Positions 22,087 to 33,807 of a stretch of 64,000 bases of DNA are shown here, piece after piece. Position numbers and translations under genes: made by a program. Below the pieces are notes generated by a model, which saw only the letters and a list, made by a program, of their open reading frames with translations, had not been told where the DNA came from and searched no databases. Position 1 is the stretch's first letter, and each line of letters starts with the position of its first letter. Origin of the DNA: Daucus carota subsp. sativus (taxonomy: Eukaryota; Streptophyta; Magnoliopsida; Apiales; Apiaceae); the NCBI RefSeq assembly GCF_001625215.2, contig NC_030383.2:60936949-61000948 (forward strand), written 5' to 3'.

Positions 22087-24266
22087 ATGAAAAGCAAAAA
22101 ATTGGTAGAGTCATGTGTGGCAAGATTTAAGAATGTGGTTCTTGATCTTTATAGAGTTGATTTCACTTGTTGGTCTAATCTTTTTCGTGATACTGCTCGG
22201 GCTTATAATCTTCTCCATTGTATTGATCCAACTTTTAATTTTAGTCCTGATTGTGACATGATCATTGAAGATGCTGTTGTTACTGCATGGATATTTGCCA
22301 CCATCTCGCCTTATTTACTTGCCAGATTACTGACTCAGAAATCATGGACTTGTGCAAAGGATGTCTGGGCACGTCTGCAAGAAATATGTCAACAACATGA
22401 GACTGCTATGCAGAAGAAGCAGAGGTTCATTCAGGCTCATGTTACCAAAGTTTCTCGGGGTTTTGAGACGACTAGTGATGATGGAGTTGATTTTATAAGC
22501 AATTTACCTGATGATGTGCTCGTGTACTTGCTATCTTTAGTCAATGATATGAAAACAGTGGGAAGAACCAGCCTTCTTTCCAAGAGGTGGACTCATGTGT
22601 GGCCTAACCTCATGGATCTTGATTTCAGTGATCCGGTATCTACTGTCACTCTAAAACAGTGTAGGATGTTCTGTGATATGGATATATTTGCTGACAGGGT
22701 TTTTGTTGATTGGGTTAACCGGGTTATAAGGGCAAATCGAGCTCCATATCTCAATTCCTTCAGAATATGTTTTCCCCTCCATAGTTCCTATGCTGTTTAC
22801 TTTCAGAACTGGATCAATTTTGCCTTTGGTAAAGAGGTTCGCAATTTGGTTCTTGTATTTGGATGCATTGCTTATCCAAAGATCAATTTTTTCAGCATAT
22901 TTACCAGTGATCCTGCCTTGATCCTCAATACTACACTCAAAACTCTTCACTTGGAGTCAGTGATGATAAAAGGACCTCTGCTTCAGTGGGTTTTAACTAA
23001 CTGTCTCAACCTTCAACGACTGTCTGTTCATGGCTGTAGGGCTAGTCCTGATGACGTTGCCTCTTCCAAACACCACCAGAGACTCGTGGTCTCGTCCCTT
23101 ACAGTCAAACACGTGGAGTTTGTTAGCTGCTTAAAGTTACTCAACATTGAAGTACTTCATCTGTCTGCTCCAAATCTTACTTCAATTGTAGTTAATGGTA
23201 ATGATGTTGTTGTGGAGTATCATAGTATTCCATCGCTTGTGGATGCTACTTTTGGAGGGTCATATTTTCCTCATTTGGATAGCTTATCTAGCTTTTCTTC
23301 ACAGCTTGAAAAACTGTCTATTGAGTGGTGCAAGGTCAGTTCACAATTTTGTTTCTCAGACAAGATTACTTGTGTCTGTGCATAACCTTGATGCTTCTGA
23401 TCCTTTCTTATTTTTGTAGGTATACCCTGTAGTTACTGGATTTCCGACTTTTGTTAATGTTCAGCAATTGGAGATAGTCGTTAGCTCTTGGGATGATGGC
23501 CTTGTGAAGTCGACCTCCTTGATAGAGGCGTGTCCTTTGTTGCATACATTCAAGTTGAAGGTTGGATTCACCTTTCATATACATTTCTAAATTTGATAAA
23601 TTTTTGCTGTTTACTGGTTAAATGATCTCAATTTTCTGTTAATACTTCGCGTATGATATTCAATTGAATTTTATTTGTTTTGGTTTTAAGCCGTTTATAC
23701 CTAGGCTCCTCTTACAAGTATTCTCTGGAATTTTTTTTGGTTTTAAGCCGTTTATACCTAGGCTCCTCTTACAAGTATTCTCTGGATTCCTGGGAACCTG
23801 TGAATCAGAATCCCCTGTACTTTAGCACCTTCTGTTATCACCAGTTTTTATGTTTTACTCTTTGAACTTGTTTGAATGTTGCACTTTACCCTTGAAGTTG
23901 GCATGACAGGCAGATATGACTCGACTTTCTGTTGATTTACAGATGAAGGCATTTGATACTCTGACGCGATGGCTCTCCTGGTATGCTCAAAAACCTGTAA
24001 TGTGTCTCCATCAGCACCTTAAGACTGTAGAGTATGTTGGATTTGCTGGATCTGCATCCGCTGCAGAGCTTGCACTTTGTCTCGTTCGACATGCTCCTAT
24101 GCTACGGAGGTTCATTTTTGATACTCGTCGAACTGGATATTTTGGAGTACCGCGAGAACTTTGTACCTCTGGTAATAAGGATCAGATGGCTATTGCGAGG
24201 TGTTCAGCAGGGCTTGCAAAAAGAATTCAATTAACCAAAGCTCATATTGATGTGGTCATTCTATAA
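22087..24266 (+). CDS. Gag-like domain fused to F-box/LRR/FBD protein
   Basis: Three coding exons, 22087-23334, 23420-23560 and 23943-24266, all phase 0, give 570 aa. Residues 1-115 are a copia Gag-like module (CWSNLFRDTARAYNLLHCID; WIFATISPYLLARLL). Residues about 135-180 are an F-box (DFISNLPDDVLVYLLSLV, then SLLSKRWTHVW) that would bind SKP1 in an SCF ubiquitin ligase. Leucine-rich repeats follow. Exons 2 and 3 (FPTFVNVQQLEIVV; HLKTVEYVGFAGSASAAELAL) are FBD-like. The frame upstream of the ATG once continued into a second Gag-like copy at 21404. The present ATG lies downstream of a 166-codon ORF, so translation may be weak. The target is unknown. The F-box part is confident; the Gag origin of the N-terminus rests on my reading of the WSTLF/YNLL/LLARLL pattern. 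Confidence 0.8.
23680..23786 (+). repeat. Perfect 50-bp direct repeat in F-box intron 2
   Basis: Two identical 50-bp units (23680-23729 and 23737-23786), containing AAGCCGTTTATACCTAGG, separated by 7 bp of T. It is a recent local duplication within the intron. Confidence 0.9.
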
Positions 24267-25260
24267 TTTGATTAATCGAGTTTGTGACTGTTTATCTTCG
24301 AGACAAAGTTAAGAGGGGTGTATTGGATTGGGATTTTAAAGCATTTTTTTTGCATTCATGAAATCCGAAGGTATTCGATTGGGATTGTTTGAAATCCATT
24401 AAAATCTTGAGGTATTCAATTGGATTTTGCATTCATGAAATCCGAAGGTATTCGATTGGGATTGTTTGAAATCCATTAAAATCTTGAGGTATTCAATTGG
24501 AATTTCAAATTATGCAATAAAATCTGGTGGTATTCAATTGGGATCTTAAATTATGCTTTAAAATCTGATGGTATTCAATTGGGATTGTTTAAAATCCATT
24601 AAAATCTGATGGTATTCAAATGCTGATGGATTTTTTTTTCATTTCATAAAATAATGGATTTTGTGGCATTTTTCGGTGTATTTTAAGTTTTTTGAAATCC
24701 GACCAAAATCAATGGAATTTTGACGCATTGTACCTAAATCCTATCAACTCCGCATAAAATCAAAATCACATACAATCCATTAAAATCGATAGACTAAAAA
24801 CAATTCATTAAAATCCCAATCGAATACACCCTCATAAATTTCATCACGGAATTTGTTTTCCTATGAAACCAAACTGCAGTAAAACAAAATTATCATTCAT
24901 GCCTATAATTGAAAGAATGACACATACTACAGGCAAATTTTAAACGTTAGATCATTCCGCGCTTTCTTTTATCAAAAGATAAAATTTGACAGTTAGTAAA
25001 ATTTTACGTTTTCCTGAATTTGTAATGCAGATTTTGACATCATCTCATACCGTTTGCCTCACAATTAACATTATATATTCCGCTGAGAATAATACTTGGA
25101 GGCGTTCGCTCCTGCGTTGTGGGCAGTTTTACATACTTGAAAAACACTACAAACTGATAGCATTACTTCAGAAACTTCAATTTACTAGGCAAGAAATAAG
25201 TATAAATTCATAATGAAAAAACATAAGATCCAATGTAGGTCTGAACTATGAAACACAGTT
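24267..25260. other. Intergenic after the F-box gene
   Basis: Mostly the TIR element at 24316-24831. The remainder shows no gene. Confidence 0.5.
24316..24831. mobile_element. TIR element with internal subrepeat array
   Basis: Ends GGGTGTATTGGATTGGGATT (24316 on) and, inverted, GGGTGTATTCGATTGGGATT (ending at 24831) form terminal repeats of about 25 bp. Inside, from about 24355 to 24620, a unit containing GGTATTCGATTGGGATTG and AAATCCATTAAAATCT recurs four or more times, two of them identical over about 70 bp. No exact target duplication could be assigned. Confidence 0.7.
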
Positions 25261-25437
25261 TCAAGAAATCTCAAAAACCTCAACAAAATTATTAAAAGTA
25301 GCAAGTTTTCTGGTTTCAGCTGCAAATCTCTGTGTACATGCCTCAACCACAAGCACTTTGTTCCTAGTCATATCAGTTTGCAATGCCACAGTAATTCCAT
25401 ACATTCTCTCTGTCATCTTTTCCCCTATCAGATGCAT
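25261..25437 (-). CDS. Unrecognised coding segment, probably a last exon
   Basis: A 58-codon frame plus stop on the minus strand, starting ATG (25437) right after an acceptor-like ACACAG and reading MHLIGEKMTERMYGITVA, then TRNKVLVVEACTQRFAAE and NNFVEVFEIS. Codon use and amino-acid balance look coding in otherwise AT-rich DNA, and an in-frame TGA lies three codons upstream. So it is either a terminal exon or a tiny single-exon gene. It could belong to the gene starting at 27339, but I could not join them. No family is recognised. Confidence 0.4.
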   Translation of the reverse strand: MHLIGEKMTERMYGITVALQTDMTRNKVLVVEACTQRFAAETRKLATFNNFVEVFEIS

Positions 25438-26784
25438 CTGTGTTCAAATCAAATGAAAAAGTGATGAGTCGGTGAACCTGAAGCCATACATACAAACCAT
25501 CGGATAGGGCAAAGATGGGTTTTGGAAACATGAAATTTAAAAATTATTAGTAGAAAGACAGACCTACAAGCAATAGTAGCTTAACTTAAAATGTATCAAA
25601 AACTAGATAAGCAATCAGGTGCAAAAAAAAAAAGGGCCTATCTAGGAGTCCCGGAATTCAATCAAGATTCACTTCCAGGTCCTCTACTAAACATTAACAT
25701 ATTACAGTCAAGTTAAACGCATGTAAACCACTGGAATGAAGGCTAGATGCACCTGATCTAGCCTGGTTTTACAGTGCAAGTCAAAATACCTTCCACGTAG
25801 TTTAATAATTCCTAATGCGTAGTATGGTGTCAAGGAGAAAATAGAAGATCAGATTCTAAAAATAAATTGCACCAGAAAAATTATGCAGAAAGATTAGCAG
25901 AATCATATGATGATACTGAGCATATGAAGCAGAAAAACATTCGAGTGCTGATCATGTATTACAACTGAACAATATTCAGATTATGGGCAAAACAGAAAAA
26001 CAAGAAAATATGCAAGGACTGGTTTAAAATTGCAAATTCCGATCAAAATTACAGCAGAATAAAATGCTAACTCCAGTTCAAAACAACAGAGCATATTCAA
26101 ATCTTAAGCGAAAGAAAATTGTGAATTCTGAATGACTTTCCCTCCTATGTTCTTGATAACATTGATCTGGTTTAGTTACCGGAACATTTCTTGTACCTGT
26201 TTGTGTAACCAAATTCCAAGCAGCCGACAGAACTACAACAATTAAACAGACAGAGTGTCCAAGTATTGCAAGAATTCATCATAAACAATAATCTGATTTG
26301 TCTATTATGTCATTATTGCTTGATTAATATTTCACCTCGGAACAATGCAGCTACTCTTTTACTTAGCTAACACTAAAGCTAAAGCTAAAAACAAGCTTGA
26401 CTCCAAAGTAGTTGAAAAGGACCAACAGGTCCAACACAAGCAACAAAGGCAAGAAACAAAAAATCTTGAATACAGATTTAAAAAAAGCAAGAACCTGATT
26501 AATTTCACAAAACTTGTCTTAAACTTCACTAACTACGCAACTATTCTTTCACTCTACATACACTTATATGTACTCCCTCCGTCCCATAATTTCTGTCACA
26601 ATTTGACTTTTTCACTACTTGCCCGTCATACAGAAAAATCAAAAATATTACATATCCATGCAAAACTAAAGGGGACACAAATTGTCAGAAAGAGAACGTG
26701 TTAGGATTCAAATTCAGGGAAGCGCGAAACAAATTTTGGGAAAATGCCTGTTTATTTTTTATTTTTGTACTATAAATTAGAATA
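25438..26784. other. Possible intron or intergenic region
   Basis: AT-rich without an identifiable exon. A single Stowaway-like end (ACTCCCTCCGTCCCATAATT, about 26574) has no matching right end. If 25261-25437 is an exon of the 27339 gene, this region is mainly intron. Confidence 0.4.
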
Positions 26785-27339
26785 TTAAAAAAATGTAAAA
26801 AGAAAATTATGTGGGACCAGGGTCTTGTACCTCTTCTTAGATCGTGTCTCGTACCTTTTCCTAGATCCGTCCTGACTGTGCTGCTCCATTTGTTCCGGTG
26901 GCAGCGGCACCAACACAATCCTCCCGTCCTCCATGACCCTCTTCACGCGACACGGCACATCACCAAGCACCTTCCTAACATCATTCTTCAAATTCCCATC
27001 AAGATTCTCATCATAACACGCCATCCCGGTCCACCTACACTTCTCTCGCAAATATCTCACGTACTCCGAGCTCGAGACATCGTTCACTTCAAGATACGGT
27101 GCATCAACGAGATTACAACTAAAGATGGCTTCAACTCTGCGTGCCTTGTTCTCCAAGAAACTTCGACGAAACCGGGTTAGCGGGGCCGCGAGGTGGGGAT
27201 TTTGGGCGATGATCACGTCGAGTTCGGCTATGTCGGGGTCGGTGCTGCTGTTGATTATTATGGCTTGGAATGCTTTCATGGTCAAGAGGAAACGCATGCT
27301 TGAGATGGTGTAAGCGTCTTCGACGTGAATTTCTGCCAT
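26785..27339 (-). CDS. Unrecognised protein, 184 codons
   Basis: A minus-strand open frame starting at an ATG in good context (TTCCATGGCAG). The body is much richer in G+C than its flanks, which supports real coding. It begins MAEIHVEDAYTISSMRFLL, has a mixed alpha-helical character, and the region RRSFLENKARRVEAIF is basic. Near the C-terminus two similar basic units (RKRYETRSKKRYKT) look like a short internal duplication and a possible nuclear localisation signal. I recognise no domain. The last 20 or so codons run into AT-rich DNA and may be intron: a donor-like AAAAG/GTACGAG lies in the RKRYET stretch. Confidence 0.5.
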   Translation of the reverse strand: MAEIHVEDAYTISSMRFLLTMKAFQAIIINSSTDPDIAELDVIIAQNPHLAAPLTRFRRSFLENKARRVEAIFSCNLVDAPYLEVNDVSSSEYVRYLREKCRWTGMACYDENLDGNLKNDVRKVLGDVPCRVKRVMEDGRIVLVPLPPEQMEQHSQDGSRKRYETRSKKRYKTLVPHNFLFTFF

Positions 27340-28965
27340 GGAAATATGTGAAGATTATGATGAGATTGTAGTTGAGATACGAATATGGGGTTAAGTGTAG
27401 GGTTTAGTAGGGGTGAATATGGGTCCGGTTTGATGGGTTTTAGAGAAAAACGACCCAATCTAATGACTTAGGGTTAATAAAAACTTAACTGGCCCATTAA
27501 CTTAAAAAGAAAAATCATGTAACCCAACCTTACCCAATCCAATTAATTCGGGTTGGGTCGGATTGGTTTGGATTAAACTTGCGAAAATAATAATAAATAA
27601 AAATTTAGTCATTCATCGCGATAGATAAAAAAAAAATACTCAATCGCACCCAACTTTATCGGGCTTTTTTAAAATTTAACTCATTTATTTTTCAATTTTG
27701 AACAAGTCAGGTTAATCGACCTAAAAAAGGTTGGTTTGGGTTGGGTTAGCGGGTTGAATGGATTTATGTTCACCCCTGGGGTTTAGGATTGAGGTTTTTG
27801 GGTTCGGGTTATGGTGCGTTTGGATTTGGGCATGGGTTGATCGGGTCGGGTCGCAATTGAAATTAGCTGAGGTGTTCTCGTAAATCGTAAATAGGCTGCT
27901 AAATAAAACGGGGTCTCATAACTGGAAGTCTGGAAGGTCCAATTTTCGAGTTCATAACTCATAATATTTATATTTAATGTTCATGTCTATAATCCATAAT
28001 ATTTGTACATATATATATCGAATTTATAATTTATCTTATATCGATTAATATTTTTAATTTTTTTTGTCTACTTGGCCCATTTCTTTCTTATTTACTTGGC
28101 TCAGTGTTGTTATTATTATTATCACTATATATGAATTGATTATATTTTTATGTTACTATTTTATTTTGAATTATTAAATTATTATTAGGTATTTTTAACG
28201 GATGATTAATGTATAATTTTGATTTTGTCACAAGTTATTATACCTTTATTCCTTTTGAATTCTCTAAAATATCCGTGAAAAGTTAAACTTGCATGACAAC
28301 ATGCTTTGTTACAAAGCTGGGCCTGAGCTTTTGAGTTTTCATAGGATGTGAATTCACGGCACCGATAATTTTTCATACGACACGAAAATATGACGCGAAA
28401 ACGACACGAAAATTTAGTGTTTGTATTTGGATTTTGAGTACACGACACGAAAAATACACGAATACGAAATATACGACTGAGATGTCGTGTCGGTTTTATG
28501 TTTACCCTTTGGGCACACGACACGACACGAGACACACGAAATAAATATAATTTTATAATTAAATATTAATATTTAATTATAAAATATGTATATTTATAAT
28601 AAATATATGTATATTTTCTTTTAAAATAATGCATAGTTTATAATACTGTAAGTATAAATGATTTAATTATATATATTTCATATAATTTTCTAAATATTTT
28701 GCCTAAAAATCTAATTTTCACATTAATTTATATATTTATTTATATTTATATTTAAATTCGATTTTACACGAAACATGACATGAGAACTACACGAAAACGG
28801 GGGTACATGACACGAAAACAGGGTACACGACACGAAAATACACAAACACTAAACAGGTCGGTTTTATATTTGGTAATTGAATATTCGACACGAAAAGACA
28901 TACGACACGAAATTACACGGCCGAAACGAACTGCGAGGTCTAGAATTCACAATGAATGCTGCGTC
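27340..28965. other. Intergenic with degenerate repeats
   Basis: From 27409 to 27777 there is a degenerate inverted-end element (AGGGGTGAATAT left; ATGTTCACCCCT right) full of GGTTGGGT/GGTTTGG words. From about 28345 to 28935 two clusters of ACACGACACGAAAA-type words flank a very AT-rich core, with a TGTGAATTC inverted pair at the edges (near 28346 and 28945); this may be another non-autonomous element. No gene is seen. Confidence 0.5.
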
Positions 28966-29495
28966 TAGAGGTGGCAAAATGTGGTTTTGGTTCTCATAAA
29001 ATGGATTTAGTTTGGATAAATGAACCAAAACCATTTTCAAACCATACATTAATAAATATGGTTATGGTTATGGTTTTAGTTTGAATTATGGGTAAACTAG
29101 ATTATTAAGTAAAAACAAATATTATATGAAGAACAAAAATTAATACTAGTAAATATAACAATATCATGTGTGAGTGTGTGAGTTGATGTAGTGGTTCAAG
29201 CTCTTGACTTCTCCAAGAAAGTTATGAGTTCGAATCACGGGATGTGCATGTGATGTAACTAGCAAAAAGAAAAGAACACAATAATAGTGTGTATGTGTTA
29301 AGATTTATAAGAAATCTTAAATGAGAGACACAAATATAGTTCGAATATGGTTAGATCCATATTTTGTGAGAAATGTGAGACTAAAAACCAAACCAAATCC
29401 ATTTTCTTAAATGTGATTTTCATATTGATCCAAATCCACAATTTTGATTTGATTTGGATTGGTTTAATGGTTTTGCAACCATATTGCCACCTCTA
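28966..29495. mobile_element. hAT element with perfect target duplication
   Basis: A 530-bp element with inverted ends TAGAGGTGGCAA and TTGCCACCTCTA and an exact 8-bp duplication GCTGCGTC (28958-28965 and 29496-29503). The interior repeats motifs such as ATGGTTTTGGTT in inverted orientation near the two ends and carries a tRNA-like insertion at 29171-29260. No transposase is encoded. Confidence 0.88.
29171..29260 (+). repeat. tRNA-like SINE candidate nested in the hAT element
   Basis: GATGTAGTGGTTCAAGCTC is A-box-like and GAGTTCGAATC (29226-29236) matches the pol III B box well, 50 bp apart. It does not fold as a complete tRNA by eye, so a SINE is more likely than a tRNA gene. Confidence 0.4.
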
Positions 29496-29503
29496 GCTGC
29501 GTC

Positions 29504-31790
29504 ATTATAAATTAACATGAATACGTTCAGCTTTCAGTTATGATGAATCAGAAATGCAACAAACAAAAACAAACCCGGGACCAGTACTTCATTCCATTCA
29601 ATCTCCTTCTGTACACTGATCACCCTCTCATTACCGTCACTTGTCCATTCTTATATCCCTGACTTAACTTCTTTTCCAGCACCATCTTTGTTTAGAATTC
29701 TGGTCCTTTTAAGAACTCACTCTCAGTTTTTAAAAAAAAAAAAAAAAAACTCGCTCTCAGTTGAACAAATTTTTGGAAATTGTCTTTTGACAAAATTCAA
29801 ACCCAAACTAGTACACATCGTTTTCTTATACTCCCTCTATTTCAAAATACGAGTAATATAATTTTTCGACACATGTTTTTAAGTCTCTTGATACCTTTTT
29901 TTAATAATAATATTAATCGTATATTTTATCCATAACATGTGCTAAGTTAAAAATACGTGTCAAAAAAATAAAACGACTTATATTTCAAAAAATTATGTGA
30001 TAAACTAGTTACATTCACAGAACATGACCATTATTCATACCAAGGGTGTGTGTCGAAGTGCTGTTAAAAATTATTGTGCTGATTGAAAAAGTGCTGGTAA
30101 AAAATGTGCTGTTGTAGAAATCATATAACTATTTGATAATTTTTTGATGTTTATTTATTTTGAATCATAATAATATAATATTAAAAGAATAATTTTATTG
30201 GTGAGGTTTGATGATAAAAATCTATAACAGTTTCCAGGAAAAACTGAAAAGCAGTTTTTTCCAAAAGTAAGAGAGTACCAGTATTTTTCAAAAGCAGCTT
30301 TTCAGCTAAAAATTATTGTTCGGAAAAACTGTTTTTTGATTTACCAAACAATTTTTCATCCACTTTTCAACAACAAACTCTTTTTGCGGTCTGCAACAGC
30401 AATGCCAAGCAGTATCTAAATATTTAATTGTCGAGAATCATTAATTTGAATTAAACTATTCCCTCCTTTCCGAGGTAGTTGAGATTGTTATTTTTAATAC
30501 GTATTTTAAAATTGTTGACCGTGTAGTTTTATAATTTATTTTTATAAATAAAAATTAAAAAAAATGAAATTAGACAATCAATATATTTTAATTACATATT
30601 CAAAATTAACTGGTTCATTTAATTTTATACGGAACGTGTAGTTTGTACTTCCTCTATCCTAATTTTGATGAGTATTTTGCTAATTTCACACATATTAAGG
30701 GGTATTAAATGATTGTTCTTTTTTCATCTTTGTTCATATTTATTGCGTTGACTTTCTAAAGAATTAATGGTACATTTGGAAATGATGAATAAGAAAGAGC
30801 AAAAATGAAAAATTGTTGATAAATGTGCATTGAAAAAAGAGAGGCTCGGCTATTTTGAGATAAATTTTTGTCTTAAAAAAAGATCATCTAATTTACGATG
30901 GAGCATGGAAACTAGCACAATTGCTATAAAATCCAAACATAAAATTACATGTAGCCTTATGTGAACGAGTTAACGAGGTGAAAGTTGGTTGAGGCTTGGA
31001 CTTGGAGCGTTGGGTTTGCACTTTGCGGTACCATATTCATTATCACACAATTCAACAACAAACTTTTAAACAATCCAACCTCTCCCGAGTCCCAAACATC
31101 ATAGCTACAAAATCCCAACTTAAAATCAGCAACTATGTTGCATAATCTTAACAAAAGTAGGTTTGGCCCTACCACATGCTCATCTACTTCACTTCAACTA
31201 TAAGAATCAAAACAACTACTAATGGCCAAACAAAGAAATCATCAATTTAGAAGTTGCATCCACCACTATCCTATCAAGAAAACTAAAAACGCTCATTTCG
31301 ACATTTAAATTTCAAAATCTGATCAATTTATAATAAATTAAATCATTTGTCTGTCATATTATTTGGAAAAAGGTTGGGACGAAATTTGAAATATTACTCT
31401 GTTGAAATCTTCCGACTGGACTATTTACGACGGATATTTAACCGACATCATAGTTCTTGCTAGAAAAAAAATATAAAAGGCAAAACACTCCAATAATTTC
31501 ATTTCGACTTGCACCTAAAGATCTGATATTCAACTTTTATAAAGAAAAAAGTAGCCAATAAAACTACATAGCTACGCAAGAGGAACCACTATTTCAAACT
31601 CAAAAGAGTACCACTAGGTAGCAGATCACTTTAACATGAGTGATTAAAGAGTACCACTATTACACAAACCTTACAACCAAAAGACTAATGAGCTAACCCA
31701 TACAAAACACATTGATGCATGCTTTTCACCATCTTTTATACTACTACTAGTATACATTATATCATATAGTACTAAGTACACCACTTTGTG
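29504..31790. other. Intergenic with MITE remnants
   Basis: No gene is supported. A one-sided Stowaway-like sequence begins near 29829 (CTCCCTCTATTTCAAAATAC) and ends about 29998 without its other end. From about 30050 to 30415 there is a degenerate element with GTGCTGT/ACAGCA-type ends. The rest is AT-rich. Confidence 0.45.
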
Positions 31791-33085
31791 TCACATTATG
31801 GAGCATGCACTTTGATCTTCTTCTTGATCATAGCCATTGGGAGTGTATGGCTTGGCTTGGTCCGGGTACGGGAGCGCGTGGTACGGATATGGATACGATC
31901 TCGAGTACGTGTAATCGTACATTGGAGGAGCATAGTAGGATGAACTAGTAGTAGGATAGGTGGTATTGTAACTCAACCCGTACATCGGTGGCTGAACCGG
32001 GTACGGGTTGATCGGATATGGATATAGTTGTTCGATTGGAGGCCCGATATTTATCGGGCCCATAGGTGGTGGTTGGGGCACCGGGTTCATCATACCCGGT
32101 GCAGACTTCGGAGCTCCAACACCACCGAGGGCATTACTTGCCCCATTGTTTCCATTTCCTCCGGCATTTGCAGTGTTATTACCATTCTGCCCTTTCTTCT
32201 TTTTCTTACCACCGCCATTACCATTTCCACCAACCCCATTCTCCACTAAACCCTCCTCTGCATTTCCGGGTTCGGGGTTCTCCTCCGGGTCCTGACCCGA
32301 CCCGTTTAGGGTCTCTTTTTTGGTACTCGCGCCCTCTTGACCCGGGGATTCGGGCTTTCCGCCTGAATTGTTGGGCTTATTGTCGGGATTAAGTTTGGGC
32401 TGGCCCTGAGGCTTGTTCTTCTTGGACTTGTTTGGGCTCTTCTCAACCTGTTGTGAAACTTGAGGTAAAAGCTCAGCCTGTTTGCCGGACTTGAGAAGCT
32501 TCTTGATAAGTTGCTGCCCGTCCACGTTTCCGGTGACCGTAACTTTGTGCTCCTCCGAATCAACCACCGTCATGTAAACACCTGAAAAAATTACAAGAAA
32601 TAATTAATACACGTGTCATCCATAATTACAACTCAAAATATTAAATATAACATGTCGAGAGTGAGAGTCCGAATCATGTCATTCAACGAAACCTCGTGTC
32701 GAGAGTTCAAATCATGTCGGTTTAACAAACGTCATCCATAATTACAACTCAAAATATTAAATATAACGCGTCGAGAGTTCAAATCATGTCATTTAACGAA
32801 ACCCGATGTCGAGAGTTCGAATCATGTCAGTTTAACAAACGTCATATATACCGGCTAGTACCTTCAATGGACTGCAGAACTTTCTTCACTTTCTTCTTGC
32901 AGCCTTCACAATGGATATAGACCTTCAAAACCCATGTCTACACACACAAAATAAAACCGCACAAATAATTATTTAAATGCATGGCAAAAAATTCATTACA
33001 GAATAAATTGTAGTGAATATGTGTACAAAAATACCTGGAAGTTTAGGGTTTCAGGATCATTATTCACAGCTGGAGTTTTTGCCAT
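31791..33085 (-). CDS. Heavy-metal-associated isoprenylated plant protein (HIPP)
   Basis: Metal-binding, probably membrane-tethered protein. Three exons on the minus strand, 33085-33035, 32937-32862 and 32581-31791, give 305 aa. The N-terminal HMA fold reads TWVLKVYIHCEGCKKKV, with the metal-binding CEGC (CxxC), and continues through VTVTGNVDGQQLIKKL. A long low-complexity linker follows: Lys/Gln/Asn-rich, then GGNGNGGGKKKKK and Pro/Tyr-rich stretches. The C-terminus is CSIM, a CaaX box for prenylation, which defines the HIPP subfamily. The start is supported by exon 1 fitting the family N-terminus and by the GA-rich leader just upstream (33086-33170). A TATA-like AAATATATTG lies near 33200 on the minus strand. 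Confidence 0.93.
32612..32846. repeat. Tandem duplication in HIPP intron 2
   Basis: Two units of about 117 bp, each with CATCCATAATTACAACTC and AAAATATTAAATATAAC. Each holds two smaller copies of a CGAGAGTTCAAATCATGTC-like word. They fill nearly the whole intron. Confidence 0.85.
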
Positions 33086-33569
33086 AGAGAGAGAGACAGG
33101 GGAGTAGGAGAGATTTTGGGAGAGATTTCGAGAGAGAGTTGGAGAGAGGGGGGGGGGAGAGGTAGCTAGAAAGATAGTTGTGGGCAGACAATATATTTAA
33201 GGATGGATGTTGTATGAATAATTATTGAAAGAAATAAAGGAGGATCATAATTAATAAAGAAATAAAGATAAAGAGGCGAAGAAGGTGAGAGGAATGTGAC
33301 AACACAACTTTGAGGGAATGCCACGTCAACCCCAACTATTGTCAGTTTTGTGACACGTGGCCCTGATGGGACTATATATTTATTTGCGGCAGGATAGATT
33401 TAATGTTTTGTATTCAAGATCGCTAATTTTACTCAATATTGTTTTAACCTTTAATTTTGACTTTTGAGTAAATTTAATAGTGGTAAATTTTTTTAAGTTG
33501 AATGCTGTTTTTCGAATGTTATGGGGTTAGGTTTTTAATTTTGATATATAGGTCGTGACTCGTGACATA

Positions 33570-33807
33570 CTCCCTCCGTTTTCAAATATAGGTCGTTTAA
33601 CTTTTTTTACGTACTTTTAACTTTTAAGTCTTTTGATCGCATGCTTAAAATTATTATTTTTAAAATTTTTATTTTCTGAATAATAATATCAATCATATAT
33701 TTTTATTCAAAAAAAAATATCAAAAGTAATGATTTTTAGCATGCGGTCAAAGAACTTGGAAATACGTGCAAAAAAGTCAAACGACTTATATTTCAAAACA
33801 GAGGGAG
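33570..33807. mobile_element. Stowaway MITE
   Basis: Ends CTCCCTCCGTTTTCAAATAT and, inverted, CTCCCTCTGTTTTGAAATAT; TA on both sides (33568-33569 and 33808-33809). Length 238 bp, with no coding content. Confidence 0.87.

Noticed and set aside
32008-32392. Plus-strand frames rich in Pro/Phe/Ser opposite the HIPP gene
   Set aside because: They are antisense shadows of the GC-rich, Pro/Gly-rich coding exon of HIPP.
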